Shown here: positions 50,917-60,873 of the stretch, piece after piece
Layout: every line of letters starts with the position of its first letter
Numbering within the stretch: the stretch's first letter is position 1
Assembly: GCA_913056495.1 (NCBI GenBank)
Contig: CAJXMO010000005.1
Coordinates: forward strand, 186,001 to 250,000
Direction of reading: 5' to 3'
DNA from: an uncultured Alteromonadaceae bacterium
GTDB taxonomy: Bacteria > Pseudomonadota > Gammaproteobacteria > Enterobacterales > Alteromonadaceae
DNA length: 64,000 nt
Notes under the pieces: generated by a model
Databases searched by the model: none
The model's input: the letters and a program-made list of their open reading frames with translations, nothing else
What the model was told of the DNA's origin: nothing
Translations under genes and position numbers: made by a program

Positions 50917-52047
50917 ATGAGTGAAGTAATTAATTTATTAAAAGATTTAATTCAGCGCGAATCTGTGACGCCGGAAGATGCCGGCTGTCAAAAAATGATG
51001 GCTGATAGACTCGCCAGCGTTGGATTTAATATCGAATCTATGGTTTTTGATGATACGACCAATATGTGGGCCCGTAAAGGTGACCAGGATCCAGTGTTTT
51101 GTTTTGCTGGTCATACCGATGTTGTGCCGACAGGGCCGCTTAGCGCTTGGAAAACACCACCCTTTGTGCCAACTGAATTAAATGGTTATCTGCATGGTCG
51201 CGGCGCAGCAGATATGAAAGGCAGTCTTGCGGCTATGTTAGTGGCTACTGAACGTTTTGTGACAAAACATCCGGATCATAAAGGTTCAATAGCCTTTTTA
51301 ATTACCAGTGATGAAGAAGGTCCTTTTATTAATGGTACCACACGAGTCATTGATACTTTAGAAGCGCGTAATGAAAAGATAACTTGGGCATTGGTTGGTG
51401 AACCCAGCAGCACAGACAAAGTCGGTGATGTGATTAAAAATGGACGTCGTGGTAGTTTAAGTGGTGACTTGGTTGTAAAAGGCATTCAGGGGCACGTTGC
51501 CTACCCTCACCTTGCGAAAAACCCAGTGCATTTAGCCTCTCCGGCACTCACTGAGATCAGTCAAATTGAGTGGGATCAAGGGAACGACTTCTTCCCGCCA
51601 ACCAGCTTTCAGATTTCTAATATAAACGCAGGAACAGGCGCCACCAATGTTGTCCCGGGTGAATTAACGGTACAGTTTAATTTCCGATATTCAACTGAAG
51701 TGACCGCAGATGAGCTTGTGCAAAAAGTGCATACTATCCTTGATAGCCATGGACTAGAATATGATCTGGACTGGACTTATAACGGCCTGCCGTTTTTAAC
51801 AGACAGTGGTTATTTAGTTGAAGCTGCTAATACAGCCGTTCAAAAGGTAGCTGGCTACAAACCTGAGCTACTCACCACTGGCGGTACATCTGATGGCCGC
51901 TTTATTGCGCCTACCGGCGCTCAGGTAGTTGAGTTAGGCCCTGTCAATGCAACCATTCATAAAGTCGATGAGTGTGTCAAAATGGCGGACATAGAGGCTC
52001 TAACCGATATGTACGAAATAATGTTAGAAGAACTGTTAGCAAAATAA
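50917..52047 (+). CDS. dapE: Succinyl-diaminopimelate desuccinylase
   Basis: Zn-dependent M20 hydrolase of the lysine/meso-diaminopimelate pathway, 376 residues. Metal ligands and catalytic acid are in [23 protein letters not shown] and TSDEEGP; the dimerisation domain starts near [40 protein letters not shown] is the C-terminal signature. A GTG three bases upstream is in frame; the ATG at 50917 is the better choice. Confidence 0.96.
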   Translation: MSEVINLLKDLIQRESVTPEDAGCQKMMADRLASVGFNIESMVFDDTTNMWARKGDQDPVFCFAGHTDVVPTGPLSAWKTPPFVPTELNGYLHGRGAADMKGSLAAMLVATERFVTKHPDHKGSIAFLITSDEEGPFINGTTRVIDTLEARNEKITWALVGEPSSTDKVGDVIKNGRRGSLSGDLVVKGIQGHVAYPHLAKNPVHLASPALTEISQIEWDQGNDFFPPTSFQISNINAGTGATNVVPGELTVQFNFRYSTEVTADELVQKVHTILDSHGLEYDLDWTYNGLPFLTDSGYLVEAANTAVQKVAGYKPELLTTGGTSDGRFIAPTGAQVVELGPVNATIHKVDECVKMADIEALTDMYEIMLEELLAK

Positions 52048-52057
52048 TAAGTATTTT

Positions 52058-52732
52058 ATGGCGTTTACCAAACAGCAACTATTAGGATTAACTGAGTCTC
52101 ATTTAATTGAACTTTACCCTAATCATAAAGTTCATATTGATGTGGTAAATGCCATAACAGACTTGCAAAAAGCCAGCCGTGAAGCTGGCTTCGATCTAAG
52201 ATTGGCCAGTAGTTTTCGTTCATTTGAGCGCCAAAAGACAATCTGGAATAAAAAAGCTAAAGGTCAGCTAGCCTGTTTTGATAAAAATGAACGCCCGCTT
52301 GATATCTCGGCCTGCTCTCCATTTGAATTAGCTGACACTATCTGTTTTTTTAGTGCTATCCCAGGTACCAGCCGCCATCACTGGGGCTGCGATTTTGATA
52401 TCTTTGATTTTAATGCTTACCCGGCAGGCAAAACACCACAACTAAAGCAAAGTGAATTCACACCCGGTGGTGAAAACTTTCCGGTTTATCAATGGCTACT
52501 AAAACATGCAGCGGATTTCGGATTTTATTTTCCGTTTACCCAAACGCATGACGGCGTTTGTCCTGAGCCTTGGCACATCAGTTTTAAGCCCGTTAGTGAA
52601 TTGGCTCAAAAGCAATACTCAAAACATCTGCTGATTGACATTCTAAGTACTCAGCCTGTTTTATTGGCAGATGTTATACTTAAGTATATCGACTACTTTT
52701 ATCCCAAATACATAGGTCAATACCATGTCTAG
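52058..52732 (+). CDS. M15-family D-alanyl-D-alanine carboxypeptidase-like protein (VanY type)
   Basis: Zn peptidase of 224 residues expected to trim peptidoglycan stems. Zinc ligands fit SRHHWGCDFDIF (HxxxxxxD type) and EPWHISF; SSFRSFERQ is the substrate-side motif. I see no signal peptide, so export, if any, is unexplained. It lies 10 bases after dapE, which makes the precursor of the peptidoglycan cross-linking residue, and overlaps the next small gene by eight bases. Confidence 0.85.
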   Translation: MAFTKQQLLGLTESHLIELYPNHKVHIDVVNAITDLQKASREAGFDLRLASSFRSFERQKTIWNKKAKGQLACFDKNERPLDISACSPFELADTICFFSAIPGTSRHHWGCDFDIFDFNAYPAGKTPQLKQSEFTPGGENFPVYQWLLKHAADFGFYFPFTQTHDGVCPEPWHISFKPVSELAQKQYSKHLLIDILSTQPVLLADVILKYIDYFYPKYIGQYHV

Positions 52733-52943
52733 TTTAACGATCATTTTAATTGTCGTTGCAGTTATCGCAATGATACTTGGACCGCTTTTTATGTTAGATG
52801 GCAATGGGAAATTTAATATCCCTAAAGACTTTAAAAATAAACAGGGGTACGATCAGGACGAAGAAGATGATGACTGGCCGGATAGTCGCTCTGAGAAACA
52901 AGCAGATAGCCAAAAAGATAAAAAGACAGGTGCCAAACCATAA
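52725..52943 (+). CDS. Small membrane protein, DUF2897-like
   Basis: Protein of 72 residues: one N-terminal helix (LTIILIVVAVIAMILGPLFML), then a highly charged tail (DQDEEDDDWPDSRSEKQ). It fits the DUF2897 family of short gammaproteobacterial membrane proteins, function unknown. Translation is likely coupled to the overlapping M15 peptidase gene. Confidence 0.7.
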   Translation: MSSLTIILIVVAVIAMILGPLFMLDGNGKFNIPKDFKNKQGYDQDEEDDDWPDSRSEKQADSQKDKKTGAKP

Positions 52944-52981
52944 TTCGCTGCCTTTTGCCCTCTTTTTAAGCACAGATCTTA

Positions 52982-53818
52982 TCAGGCTCTGATCTTTGTT
53001 TGTATTCTTTTAGGGCGAAAATAGTCCGTATTCTGGTAATATTCAATTTTGCCGTTCTCTTGCGCCCAGCCCGGAATACCTAATATTGGCAATGGCGATA
53101 AATAACGATTGTCTGAGAGCTTGAGATCATCAGCAAACTCTTTTGCTAATTGCCCATCTAAATAAGCATACTGCTCGGCTAAACTTAATTTAAAAAAATC
53201 TTCGTCGACTTTTACAAAATAAGCCTTTGCGGTTAAACCAATGAATGGTTTTAAGCTCATTTCATACATGGCATGCCCAAATACAAATGGCCGGATAGAC
53301 TCAAACCAGTCAGCTCTATTGTGCCAAAAGGCTTGTAGCCAGTTATGATTTTGCAAAGCTTGCTTTTGCGCTTCGTCCTGATAGGCAAGTACAACGCCGC
53401 ACTCATCAAACAAAGTTAATGCATCTCTTTGTTTAGTTCTTTTTTTAGCACCAAACTGATTAATATCAGAGACATGCAAGCGATTAAGAACCTGCTTAGA
53501 TTCAGGAAACAAATGCCAGATACAAGCGTTAAATAAGTCATGCCAGTTGTCAATCCGGGTTGGAATTGTATTGTGTTCGAAGATCAGGCTCTCATAACTC
53601 AATCCCTGCCAGTCAAACTCATCTGTTTGTGCAATAAAGCGATAATCGCTTAGCGCTTGATTGCGCTGAGTTTCGCAAAAGAGTCCTTTTGATAAACGTT
53701 CACAATCTGGCATTCGTGAAAAATGGCTTAGATTTAATACGCTATTCAAATCGCTAAAAACAGCTTGCTCAAATATATCAGGATGCCAGGCAATGTCGGC
53801 TTGGAATTTTTGTTTCAT
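52982..53818 (-). CDS. DUF3025 protein
   Basis: Cytoplasmic protein of 278 residues matching DUF3025: the core is RIDNWHDLFNACIWHLFPESKQVLNRLH, followed by GAKKRTKQRDALTLFDECGVVLAY and the C-terminal SPLPILGIPGWAQEN. No biochemical function is known. It follows rluB on the same strand across a GC-rich hairpin. Confidence 0.85.
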   Translation of the reverse strand: MKQKFQADIAWHPDIFEQAVFSDLNSVLNLSHFSRMPDCERLSKGLFCETQRNQALSDYRFIAQTDEFDWQGLSYESLIFEHNTIPTRIDNWHDLFNACIWHLFPESKQVLNRLHVSDINQFGAKKRTKQRDALTLFDECGVVLAYQDEAQKQALQNHNWLQAFWHNRADWFESIRPFVFGHAMYEMSLKPFIGLTAKAYFVKVDEDFFKLSLAEQYAYLDGQLAKEFADDLKLSDNRYLSPLPILGIPGWAQENGKIEYYQNTDYFRPKRIQTKIRA

Positions 53819-53832
53819 ATCACTTAAAGGGT

Positions 53833-53860
53833 TTCGGCTCAGGCGATAACCTGAGCCGAA
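53833..53860 (-). terminator. Hairpin between rluB and the DUF3025 gene
   Basis: TTCGGCTCAGG and CCTGAGCCGAA pair perfectly around six bases just past the rluB stop. No T-run follows on the minus strand, so it may protect mRNA ends and not terminate. Confidence 0.6.
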
Positions 53861-53866
53861 TATAGG

Positions 53867-54742
53867 TTAACTACGTTTTCTACTTCTGGATTTACTAGCC
53901 GGTCGGGTTTTTCTCAATTCAGATTTACGAATTGCTTTACGAATTCGGTTGGCTTTAATATTTTTTATTTTGTTATTAGCATCAACGGCCTTGGCCATAT
54001 AGATAGGTTTAAGATCGACCAATTTTCTTAAATAATTAATATCTTTGGTTTCAAGCTCAGCCCATCCACCCTGAGGTAAATTACGCGGTAACTTAATTTC
54101 ACCATATCGGATGCGCGATAAGCGGCTGACCTGAACGCCTTGCGATTCCCACATACGTCTGACTTCACGGTTTCGCCCTTCAGCCAGCGTAACATGGTAC
54201 CAACGGTTAATCCCTTCACCACCATGGAATCTGACTTTGGTGAAATTCGCCGGGCCATCTTCAAGTTCAACGCCCATGCGTAACTTTTGAATTATAGCGT
54301 CATTGACTTCACCAAATACACGCACCGCATATTCACGTTCGATTTCATGAGTTGGATGCATCAAACGGTTAGCCAGTTCACCGTCTGTGGTAAATAACAT
54401 TAAACCGGTTGTATTTATATCCAGTCGACCGACGGATACCCAACGTCCTGAATTCAGTGGAGGCAGGCGATCAAATACCGTTTTTCGACCTTCAGGATCA
54501 TTTCGGGTTGATACTTCACTTAAGGGTTTGTTATAAATTAAAACTCGACAAGGAATTTCATCTTCGGCTTTAAAACGAATAATATGGCCATCCAGCTTTA
54601 AAATATCATTTGGATTAATTCGTTCACCAATCTGTACCGTTTTATCGTTTACACTGACACGGCCTTCTTCGATGGCGCGTTCCATTTCACGACGAGAGCC
54701 TTTACCTGCTCTTGCTAATACTTTCTGAATTTTCTCTGACAT
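53867..54742 (-). CDS. rluB: 23S rRNA pseudouridine(2605) synthase
   Basis: RsuA-family enzyme with an N-terminal S4 RNA-binding domain (EKIQKVLARAGKGSRREMERAIEEGRVSVNDK) and catalytic domain with the Asp in GRLDINTTGLMLFTTDG; EGRNREVRRMWESQG follows. The C-terminus is a long basic tail (SRSRKRS end). The frame is open to 54814 but GGGAGAATCAG before the ATG at 54742 fixes the start, which overlaps the end of scpB by 41 bases, indicating coupling. Gene order scpB-rluB is conserved. Confidence 0.95.
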   Translation of the reverse strand: MSEKIQKVLARAGKGSRREMERAIEEGRVSVNDKTVQIGERINPNDILKLDGHIIRFKAEDEIPCRVLIYNKPLSEVSTRNDPEGRKTVFDRLPPLNSGRWVSVGRLDINTTGLMLFTTDGELANRLMHPTHEIEREYAVRVFGEVNDAIIQKLRMGVELEDGPANFTKVRFHGGEGINRWYHVTLAEGRNREVRRMWESQGVQVSRLSRIRYGEIKLPRNLPQGGWAELETKDINYLRKLVDLKPIYMAKAVDANNKIKNIKANRIRKAIRKSELRKTRPASKSRSRKRS

Positions 54743-55331
54743 CTGATTCTCCCGAATCTGATAAAGGTTGATTTGAATTGATTGATTCAACTTGCTCTGC
54801 AAAGTCAGTTTCACTCAGAGCAGGCAAATCTTCGATACATTGTAACCCAAAATAATCTAAAAACGAGCGAGTTGTTGCAAATAAAGCAGGTCTGCCGGCA
54901 ACTTCTTTATGTCCGATAACTTTTACCCAACCTCTTTCCTGTAATGTTCTGATTATTTGACTGCTGACCGCAACGCCTCGCACCGCTTCTATTTCACCAC
55001 GAGTGATAGGTTGGCGATAAGCAATCAGTGCTAAGGTTTCCAACATGGCACGAGAGTATTTAGGTGCTTTCTCCTGCCATAATAAACTGACCCAGGGACT
55101 TAAAGTTGAACGGGTTTGAAAGCGATATCCAGACGCCAACTTCACCAGTTCTATGCCATGATTTTCATATTGAAGTTGAACTTGTTTAATTAACTGACTG
55201 ACTTTTCGTTTTGTCAGATTAAATTCAGCTAATACGGTTTCAAGTAAATATTCAACACTAAGCGGTTTATCTGATGCAAATATCGCGGCTTCAATGATTT
55301 GCTGATATTGTTCGTTATTCTTTTTTGCCAT
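54702..55331 (-). CDS. scpB: Segregation and condensation protein B
   Basis: Two winged-helix domains, 209 residues; part of the Smc-ScpAB condensin. YQQIIEAAIFASDKPLS and RAMLETLALIAYRQPITRGEIEAVRGV are the family signatures, and GRPALFATTRSFLDYFGLQCIEDLP closes the second domain. The usual partner gene scpA is not upstream: a galactose cluster with its own terminator lies there. scpA is nowhere in this window. Confidence 0.93.
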   Translation of the reverse strand: MAKKNNEQYQQIIEAAIFASDKPLSVEYLLETVLAEFNLTKRKVSQLIKQVQLQYENHGIELVKLASGYRFQTRSTLSPWVSLLWQEKAPKYSRAMLETLALIAYRQPITRGEIEAVRGVAVSSQIIRTLQERGWVKVIGHKEVAGRPALFATTRSFLDYFGLQCIEDLPALSETDFAEQVESINSNQPLSDSGESDVRENSESISKSR

Positions 55332-55414
55332 AACAGCTTAATTGAAAACTTAAAAAGAGCTTTAGCTTACCTTCATCTGGCAGGTGAGGCAAATTGCTGT
55401 GATTGCCAATAAAA

Positions 55415-55444
55415 CAAAAAAGCCGCTAATATAAGCGGCTTTTG
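55415..55444 (-). terminator. Terminator of galE
   Basis: AAAAGCCGCTTAT and ATAGCGGCTTTTTT-like arms pair on the minus strand (GCCGCT/AGCGGC perfect), followed by a T-run. It separates galE from scpB. Confidence 0.88.
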
Positions 55445-55476
55445 GCTGTGATAGAAAAAATGATAAAAATTTTGTA

Positions 55477-56490
55477 CTAGCTATCATAACCGTTCGGGTT
55501 ATTAGACTGCCAGCGCCAGGTATCTTCTGCCATTTCTTCAACACCACGCTCAGCTTTCCATCCCAGTTCTTTTTCTGCAAATGAAGGGTCGGCATAACAC
55601 TGCGCAATATCACCCGGACGTCTGGGGACAATCTGATAAGGAACAGATTTACCGCTAGCCGCTTCAAATGCTTTTACCATTTCCAGTACACTTGAGCCTT
55701 TACCCGTGCCCAGATTAAAAACATGCGTTCCCGGTGTATTATGGAGTTTTTCTAAAGCCTGAACATGGCCGCGAGCTAAATCCAGAACATGAATATAATC
55801 ACGTACGCCGGTGCCATCCGGTGTTGGATAGTCATCACCAAAAACAGATAGCTTATCTCGTTTACCCACTGCGACTTGTGAGATAAAAGGCATTAAGTTA
55901 TTGGGGATACCATTTGGATCTTCACCTATTGTGCCACTTTTGTGAGCACCAACCGGATTAAAATAGCGTAATAAAACGACACTGAGTTTATCGTTCGCAT
56001 ACGAAACATCTTTAAGGATTTCTTCGACCATTAACTTGCTTCGGCCATAAGGGTTAGTGGCACTTAACGGGAAGGATTCCAAAATAGGTACACTGGCCGG
56101 ATCACCATAAACGGTCGCTGAAGAGCTGAAAATCAAACTATAAACGCCATTTTTCAACATGCACTCAACCAAAATACGTGAACCGTTGACATTATTATCG
56201 TAGTATTCCAGTGGCTTTTCAGTTGATTCACCCACGGCTTTTAAACCGGCAAAATGGATCACTGAATCAATTTTATGTTCTTCAAAAATTTTATTGAGCG
56301 CTGCGGCATCTCTGATATCAGCCTGATAAAAAGGAATTGGCTGGCCACAAATGTTTTCAACACGCGCCAAAGCTTCCTGTTTACTATTGACCAGATTATC
56401 AAGGACCACAACCTGATGCCCGGCTTCAATTAAATCAATGGTCGTATGAGAGCCTATATAGCCAGCTCCACCCGTTACTAATATTTTCAT
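55477..56490 (-). CDS. galE: UDP-glucose 4-epimerase
   Basis: Interconverts UDP-galactose and UDP-glucose, last step of the Leloir pathway. Short-chain dehydrogenase fold of 337 residues: NAD-binding [10 protein letters not shown] at the N-terminus, [12 protein letters not shown], catalytic SSSATVYG and YGRSKLMVE. It is divergent from the GalR-like regulator and has its own operator-like palindrome 32 bases upstream. Confidence 0.96.
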   Translation of the reverse strand: MKILVTGGAGYIGSHTTIDLIEAGHQVVVLDNLVNSKQEALARVENICGQPIPFYQADIRDAAALNKIFEEHKIDSVIHFAGLKAVGESTEKPLEYYDNNVNGSRILVECMLKNGVYSLIFSSSATVYGDPASVPILESFPLSATNPYGRSKLMVEEILKDVSYANDKLSVVLLRYFNPVGAHKSGTIGEDPNGIPNNLMPFISQVAVGKRDKLSVFGDDYPTPDGTGVRDYIHVLDLARGHVQALEKLHNTPGTHVFNLGTGKGSSVLEMVKAFEAASGKSVPYQIVPRRPGDIAQCYADPSFAEKELGWKAERGVEEMAEDTWRWQSNNPNGYDS

Positions 56491-56521
56491 ATTTCACCTG
56501 TGTTAGTGTCACTTGCATACA

Positions 56522-56537
56522 GGGTATACGTTTACCC
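56522..56537. promoter_or_regulatory. GalR-type operator upstream of galE
   Basis: GGGTATACGTTTACCC, a near-palindrome with the central CG typical of LacI/GalR operators. It lies 32 bases before galE and 168 before the regulator gene. Confidence 0.75.
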
Positions 56538-56704
56538 TTCAAAATAAAAGCATTTATTAATCATTTTTGTTAGCTATTCGTAAAATAACTATTTAAAAAA
56601 ATGATTCATCACAAAATTTAAGATAATATGGTCTAAATTGTTTGCTTGTCGTCACGAAAAACATTGCAAATTTCAAATAGTTAAATTAGGTAAGTACAGT
56701 TTCA

Positions 56705-57718
56705 ATGGCAACCATAAAAGATATAGCAAAAGCTGCCGGCGTTTCATTGGCAACCGTCTCCCGCGTTATCAATGACGGGCCTAAAGTCGGCAATGAAACG
56801 CGCGCCCGAATAAAAAAAATCATGAAAGAGATGGGTTATCGCCCCAATGCAAATGCGAGAGCCTTGGTCAATCAAAAAAGCGCATCACTTGGCGTGGTGT
56901 TGGCCGAGTTGTCAGATCCCTTTTTTGCCACGCTGGCGCATGGTATTGAAGCCATTGCCAGAGAAAAAAGTGTTCAGGTTTTGTTAAGTTCAGGTTCAAT
57001 TGAAGCCGCCACAGAATTAAAAGCGATAGAAACGCTGCTCGAGCACAGAGTTGAAGCCATGGTCGTTCACAGTAAGGCTTTGGATGAAGCAACCTTAATT
57101 GAATTTGCCAGACAAACCCCAGGCTTTATTTTAATAAACCGCTACATTGAGGAAATAAAACATCAGTGTGTCTGGTTAGACAATATTGCCGGTGGACAAT
57201 TGATGGCCAAACATATGTTGTCTCTGGGACACAAAAAATTTGTTGTTGTATCCAGTAAATACCAGATTGATGATCCTTATTTGAGACTTGAAGGCATTCG
57301 AAATGCTTTAGGTGAAGCCGGCATAACTTTACCTGATTCAGCGATTGAATACAGTAGCCCGGATCAGGAAGGGGGTGAAATCGCGATGCAGAATTTACTC
57401 ACCCGAGGCTGTGAGTTCAGTGCTGTGCTTGGTTATAATGACGCAATGGCAGCCGGTGCGATGACCACTTTGCTTGATCAAGGATATCAGGTACCTGATG
57501 ATGTCTCTGTGATTGGCTATGATGATGTTTTATTATCGCGTTACTGTCGCCCCAAATTAACGACCTTGAGATATCCAATCGAGATGATGGCTAAACAGGC
57601 AGCCGAACTAGCGCTGAGCAATGCGAATAAAAAGCAGTTTTCTGAAGAAGACAGACAAAAAACTTACAAATACACACCCACAATTATTAAACGTGAATCT
57701 GTATTAAAAACCCGCTAA
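56705..57718 (+). CDS. galR: LacI family regulator, GalR-like
   Basis: Repressor of 337 residues: N-terminal helix-turn-helix and hinge (MATIKDIAKAAGVSLATVSRVINDGPKVGNETRARI) and a periplasmic-binding-protein-like core (SLGVVLAELSDPFFATLAHGIE ... VSVIGYDDVLLSRYCRPKLTTLRYP), closely like E. coli GalR/GalS. It lies between galE and galK/galT and two operator palindromes with the right centre flank those genes, so control of galactose use is a confident inference; the inducer is presumably galactose. Confidence 0.88.
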   Translation: MATIKDIAKAAGVSLATVSRVINDGPKVGNETRARIKKIMKEMGYRPNANARALVNQKSASLGVVLAELSDPFFATLAHGIEAIAREKSVQVLLSSGSIEAATELKAIETLLEHRVEAMVVHSKALDEATLIEFARQTPGFILINRYIEEIKHQCVWLDNIAGGQLMAKHMLSLGHKKFVVVSSKYQIDDPYLRLEGIRNALGEAGITLPDSAIEYSSPDQEGGEIAMQNLLTRGCEFSAVLGYNDAMAAGAMTTLLDQGYQVPDDVSVIGYDDVLLSRYCRPKLTTLRYPIEMMAKQAAELALSNANKKQFSEEDRQKTYKYTPTIIKRESVLKTR

Positions 57719-57755
57719 GCCTGTGAATAATTAATATTACGGGATACGCAAAAAT

Positions 57756-57790
57756 AAAAAGCCGCTTATTAAATCATAAGCGGCTTTTTT
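57756..57790. terminator. Bidirectional terminator between galR-like and galK genes
   Basis: AAAAAGCCGCTTAT and ATAAGCGGCTTTTTT pair around about seven bases with A- and T-runs on the two sides, between convergent genes. Confidence 0.9.
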
Positions 57791-57810
57791 AATGCTTGTT
57801 TTTAATCTGG

Positions 57811-58953
57811 TTAAGCAAATGCGCCCTGCTCTGCAGTACAAATAAAGATACTTTCTTTTAAGCCGGTTTCAGCCTGATATTTAGCTTCAATGGCGTTTTG
57901 CACTTGAGAGATTAAATGATCAGGCACCAGAGCGACAACACAGCCACCAAAACCGCCACCAGTCATACGAACACCGCCAAACGCCCCTAATTCCTGATGA
58001 ATAACTTCAACCAGATAATCAATTTGAGACGTCGTGATTTCAAAGTCATTTTTCATCGACATATGAGAAGCCCGCATGAGTTCACTCACAGTTGCGGTTT
58101 CACCATTATTCAGAGCTTCGCACATTTTCAACGTTCTTTCGTTTTCAGTGATAACATGGCGGGCACGTAAATAGGCTTTTTCAGACATTTTATCTTTGTC
58201 AGCTTCAAGTTTAATCAGGTCAGTATCACGCAATGATTCCAGCCCCATCACTTCAGCAGCTTCTTCACATTGCTGGCGACGCAGATTATATTCGCTGTCT
58301 ACCAAACCACGTTTTACATTGGAGTTAACAATAAACAGGTTAAACCCGGCTGGTAACTCACTGTATTTAATTTCTAATGAACGACAGTCAAGCAACATAG
58401 CCTGATCTTTTTTGCCCATAGCCGAGATCAGCTGATCCATAATGCCACAAGAACAACCAACAAATTCATTTTCTGCTTGCTGACCTTTTAATGCAGCTTG
58501 AATTCCATCTAAAGGCAATTCATTTAAACTGGCAAAACATTTTAAAACTGCAATTTCAAATGATGCAGAAGAGCTCAGGCCGGCGCCCTGTGGCACATTA
58601 CCGGAAACCACAAAATCAGCCCCTTTAATTTGTGGATAATCTTTCATCAGTGCGATTAATACACCGCGAATATAGTTGCTCCAGCTGTGCGTATTATCAA
58701 ATTGAATGTCATCCAGAGAAAAACTAACGAGTTGGTTATCAAAATCAAGCGCTCTTACATTTACCTGGCGATCATCACGAGCACTCGCCGCTATGTCTGT
58801 ACCAAAATTGATTGCGGCAGGAAAAACAAAACCGCCGTTATAATCGGTATGCTCACCAATTAAGTTAACACGACCCGGGGCATGGCAAACCATCTGAGGC
58901 GCCGCTCCAAAATACGTCTGATAGGCTTGAGTCACTAATGCTTGTCTGGTCAT
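57811..58953 (-). CDS. galK: Galactokinase
   Basis: Phosphorylates galactose, first committed step of the Leloir pathway. GHMP kinase of 380 residues: galactokinase signature GRVNLIGEHTDYNGGFVFP, ATP motif GNVPQGAGLSSSASFEIA, and GGFGGCVVALVP near the end. The open frame continues to 58992, but the ATG at 58953 lies one base after the galT stop and its ribosome site (AGAGA) is in the galT end, so the genes are coupled. Confidence 0.96.
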   Translation of the reverse strand: MTRQALVTQAYQTYFGAAPQMVCHAPGRVNLIGEHTDYNGGFVFPAAINFGTDIAASARDDRQVNVRALDFDNQLVSFSLDDIQFDNTHSWSNYIRGVLIALMKDYPQIKGADFVVSGNVPQGAGLSSSASFEIAVLKCFASLNELPLDGIQAALKGQQAENEFVGCSCGIMDQLISAMGKKDQAMLLDCRSLEIKYSELPAGFNLFIVNSNVKRGLVDSEYNLRRQQCEEAAEVMGLESLRDTDLIKLEADKDKMSEKAYLRARHVITENERTLKMCEALNNGETATVSELMRASHMSMKNDFEITTSQIDYLVEVIHQELGAFGGVRMTGGGFGGCVVALVPDHLISQVQNAIEAKYQAETGLKESIFICTAEQGAFA

Positions 58954-58954
58954 T

Positions 58955-59998
58955 TTATAAATTCTCTTTGTAATGTGTTGCTGACACCGCACGTAAACGC
59001 TCGGCGGCTTGTTCTGGCGTAATATCGCGCTGCGCTTCGGCCATCATTTCATAACCCACCATAAACTTGCGTACTGTGGCTGAACGCAATAATGGCGGGA
59101 AGAAGTGGGCATGTAAGGTCCATTCTGAATGGTTTTCACCGTCAAATGGTGCGCCGTGCCAGCCCATAGAATATGGGAATGAGCAATTAAACAAATTATC
59201 GTATCGAGTCGTTATCTGTTTAATAATGTCGGCCAAAGTGACTTTTTGCTCGTCTGTCAGCTCGGTTAAACGCGATACAGAAAAACGAGGTAATAATAAA
59301 GTTTCAAACGGCCATGCAGCCCAATACGGCACGACCACGATCCAATCATCATTGATGCATACTGTGCGTTCGCCTGATTCAACTTCACGAGTTACATAAT
59401 CTTCTAATAAATTAGAGCCTTGCTCAGATTGGTATTTATTAAAGTTAACCAGTTTCTTTTCAGCCAGAGTCGGTAACTGGTTCTGTGCCCAAATTTGGCC
59501 ATGCGGATGAGGGTTAGAACAGCCCATCATAGCGCCTTTGTTTTCAAATACCTGAATCCACTTATACTGCTTTGACAATTGCGCTGTTTCATCCATCCAG
59601 GTATCCACTACCGCACTGATTTCTGAAACAGACAGCTGAGGTAATGTTTTACTATGATCTGGCGAGAAGCAAATAACCCGGCTACAGCCCTGCTCGGTTG
59701 ACATTTTAAACAGAGGATCATTCGACTCAACCTGTGGCGTATCATCTTTCAGCGCAGCAAAATCATTCGTAAATACAAACGTAGATGTGTATTTAGGGTT
59801 TACCTCGCCGTTAATCCGGGTATTGCCTGAACACAGGTAACACTTTTCATCGTAGGCAGGCTTTTGTTCATCGTCTAATACTTCTGATTGCCCCTGCCAA
59901 GGACGCTTTGCCCGATGCGGAGATACAAGAACCCACTCACCAATCATTGGATTAAAACGACGGTGCGGGTGCTCGGTTGGGTCAAATTCTGTCGTCAT
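58955..59998 (-). CDS. galT: Galactose-1-phosphate uridylyltransferase
   Basis: Exchanges UMP between UDP-glucose and galactose-1-phosphate. The active-site His-Pro-His is in [13 protein letters not shown]; zinc-ligand cysteines in [20 protein letters not shown]-terminus [29 protein letters not shown] is class I. The 347 residues match E. coli's 348. First gene of the galT-galK operon, with an operator-like palindrome about 110 bases upstream. Confidence 0.97.
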   Translation of the reverse strand: MTTEFDPTEHPHRRFNPMIGEWVLVSPHRAKRPWQGQSEVLDDEQKPAYDEKCYLCSGNTRINGEVNPKYTSTFVFTNDFAALKDDTPQVESNDPLFKMSTEQGCSRVICFSPDHSKTLPQLSVSEISAVVDTWMDETAQLSKQYKWIQVFENKGAMMGCSNPHPHGQIWAQNQLPTLAEKKLVNFNKYQSEQGSNLLEDYVTREVESGERTVCINDDWIVVVPYWAAWPFETLLLPRFSVSRLTELTDEQKVTLADIIKQITTRYDNLFNCSFPYSMGWHGAPFDGENHSEWTLHAHFFPPLLRSATVRKFMVGYEMMAEAQRDITPEQAAERLRAVSATHYKENL

Positions 59999-60108
59999 AT
60001 ACTAACCTATTCTTTCTGATTATCTGATCGAACTGCAACTTTCTGTTAGCAATTCAACTAAAATTTTCACATAGGTTATCTCGAAATTTATTCAAGAACA
60101 AGCAAAAA

Positions 60109-60122
60109 GTAAAACGTTTTAC
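60109..60122. promoter_or_regulatory. GalR-type operator upstream of galT
   Basis: GTAAAACGTTTTAC is a perfect 14-bp palindrome with the central ACGT of the galE operator. It lies 111 bases before the galT start. Confidence 0.75.
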
Positions 60123-60178
60123 CCCAAACCTGTAAATTTGCTGACTAAAGCCCCTGTTATCTTAATAAATACAGTTAA

Positions 60179-60652
60179 TTACTCGTTTATCTCAAAGTTT
60201 AATGAAACCGGAAATATGTCTTCTTTACTTTGCAGTAATAATTGCACTTGCCATTGCATGTTGGGATTAATACAACTCACTGGGATGACTTCTATTTCAA
60301 CTTGGGTATGGGTTATTTGACTGGCAATTAACGGAATTTTTCCCATATTCATGTTAATTCCAACCAATTCACCATGTAAGATTTGAATTGGGCTTTCCGC
60401 TTCAAGCCAAACCTTGTGTGATTGCTCAGGCATAAAAGGATAAGGTTTAACCCTTACATTAATGGTTCCGACTTCAGGCAATTTAAACTCGCAGTGGCTT
60501 AAAATAAAGGGTTCACAATGACTGCCTTGGGCAAGCTTGTTTGGGCTATTTTGTTTGACCGAAAACATAAGAAGACTGACAAAGGCAATCAGGGTCAATG
60601 AAATTCCAAAATACTTTTTCAAATATTCGCCTATTTTATTCAATTTAAACAA
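60179..60652 (-). CDS. Single-helix membrane protein of unknown function, divergent from the cbb3 operon
   Basis: Protein of 157 residues: one helix (~16-32, FGISLTLIAFVSLLMFSV) and a periplasmic domain of about 120 residues with Cys46 and Cys54 region (SHCEPFILSHCEF), GINMNMGKIPL, and a third Cys (VSCINPNMQWQVQLLL). The methionine and cysteine pattern and its place before ccoNOQP suggest a link to oxidase maturation or copper handling, in the manner of FixH/CcoH, but I see no family match and this is only inference. Confidence 0.6.
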   Translation of the reverse strand: MFKLNKIGEYLKKYFGISLTLIAFVSLLMFSVKQNSPNKLAQGSHCEPFILSHCEFKLPEVGTINVRVKPYPFMPEQSHKVWLEAESPIQILHGELVGINMNMGKIPLIASQITHTQVEIEVIPVSCINPNMQWQVQLLLQSKEDIFPVSLNFEINE

Positions 60653-60666
60653 AAGTAATGATGATA

Positions 60667-60680
60667 TTGACTTAAATCAT
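60667..60680. promoter_or_regulatory. Candidate FNR/Anr box upstream of ccoN
   Basis: TTGACTTAAATCAT matches TTGAT-N4-ATCAA at eight of ten positions. It is 15 bases from the divergent gene start and about 190 before ccoN, which would need a long leader. cbb3 operons are commonly FNR-controlled. Confidence 0.5.
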
Positions 60681-60873
60681 GTTTTTTTTAAAGTGCACTA
60701 TATTTTTTTATCTAAAAACCATACAATTTGCTCGATTTTAGCAATAGGCTGGCCTGATTGATTAGTTTTTGTTCCAAGCGTTCAAAATACAATCAAAACT
60801 GGCTATTATCTATACTTTAACCACACAAATATAAGAGAAAACTTTTTAGTTTCTCGCTTTGGATGATTTAACA

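Noticed and set aside
55362..55667. Minus-strand 101-codon frame overlapping the galE end, in the place of scpA
   Set aside because: It is a shadow of galE in another frame and shows no ScpA similarity.
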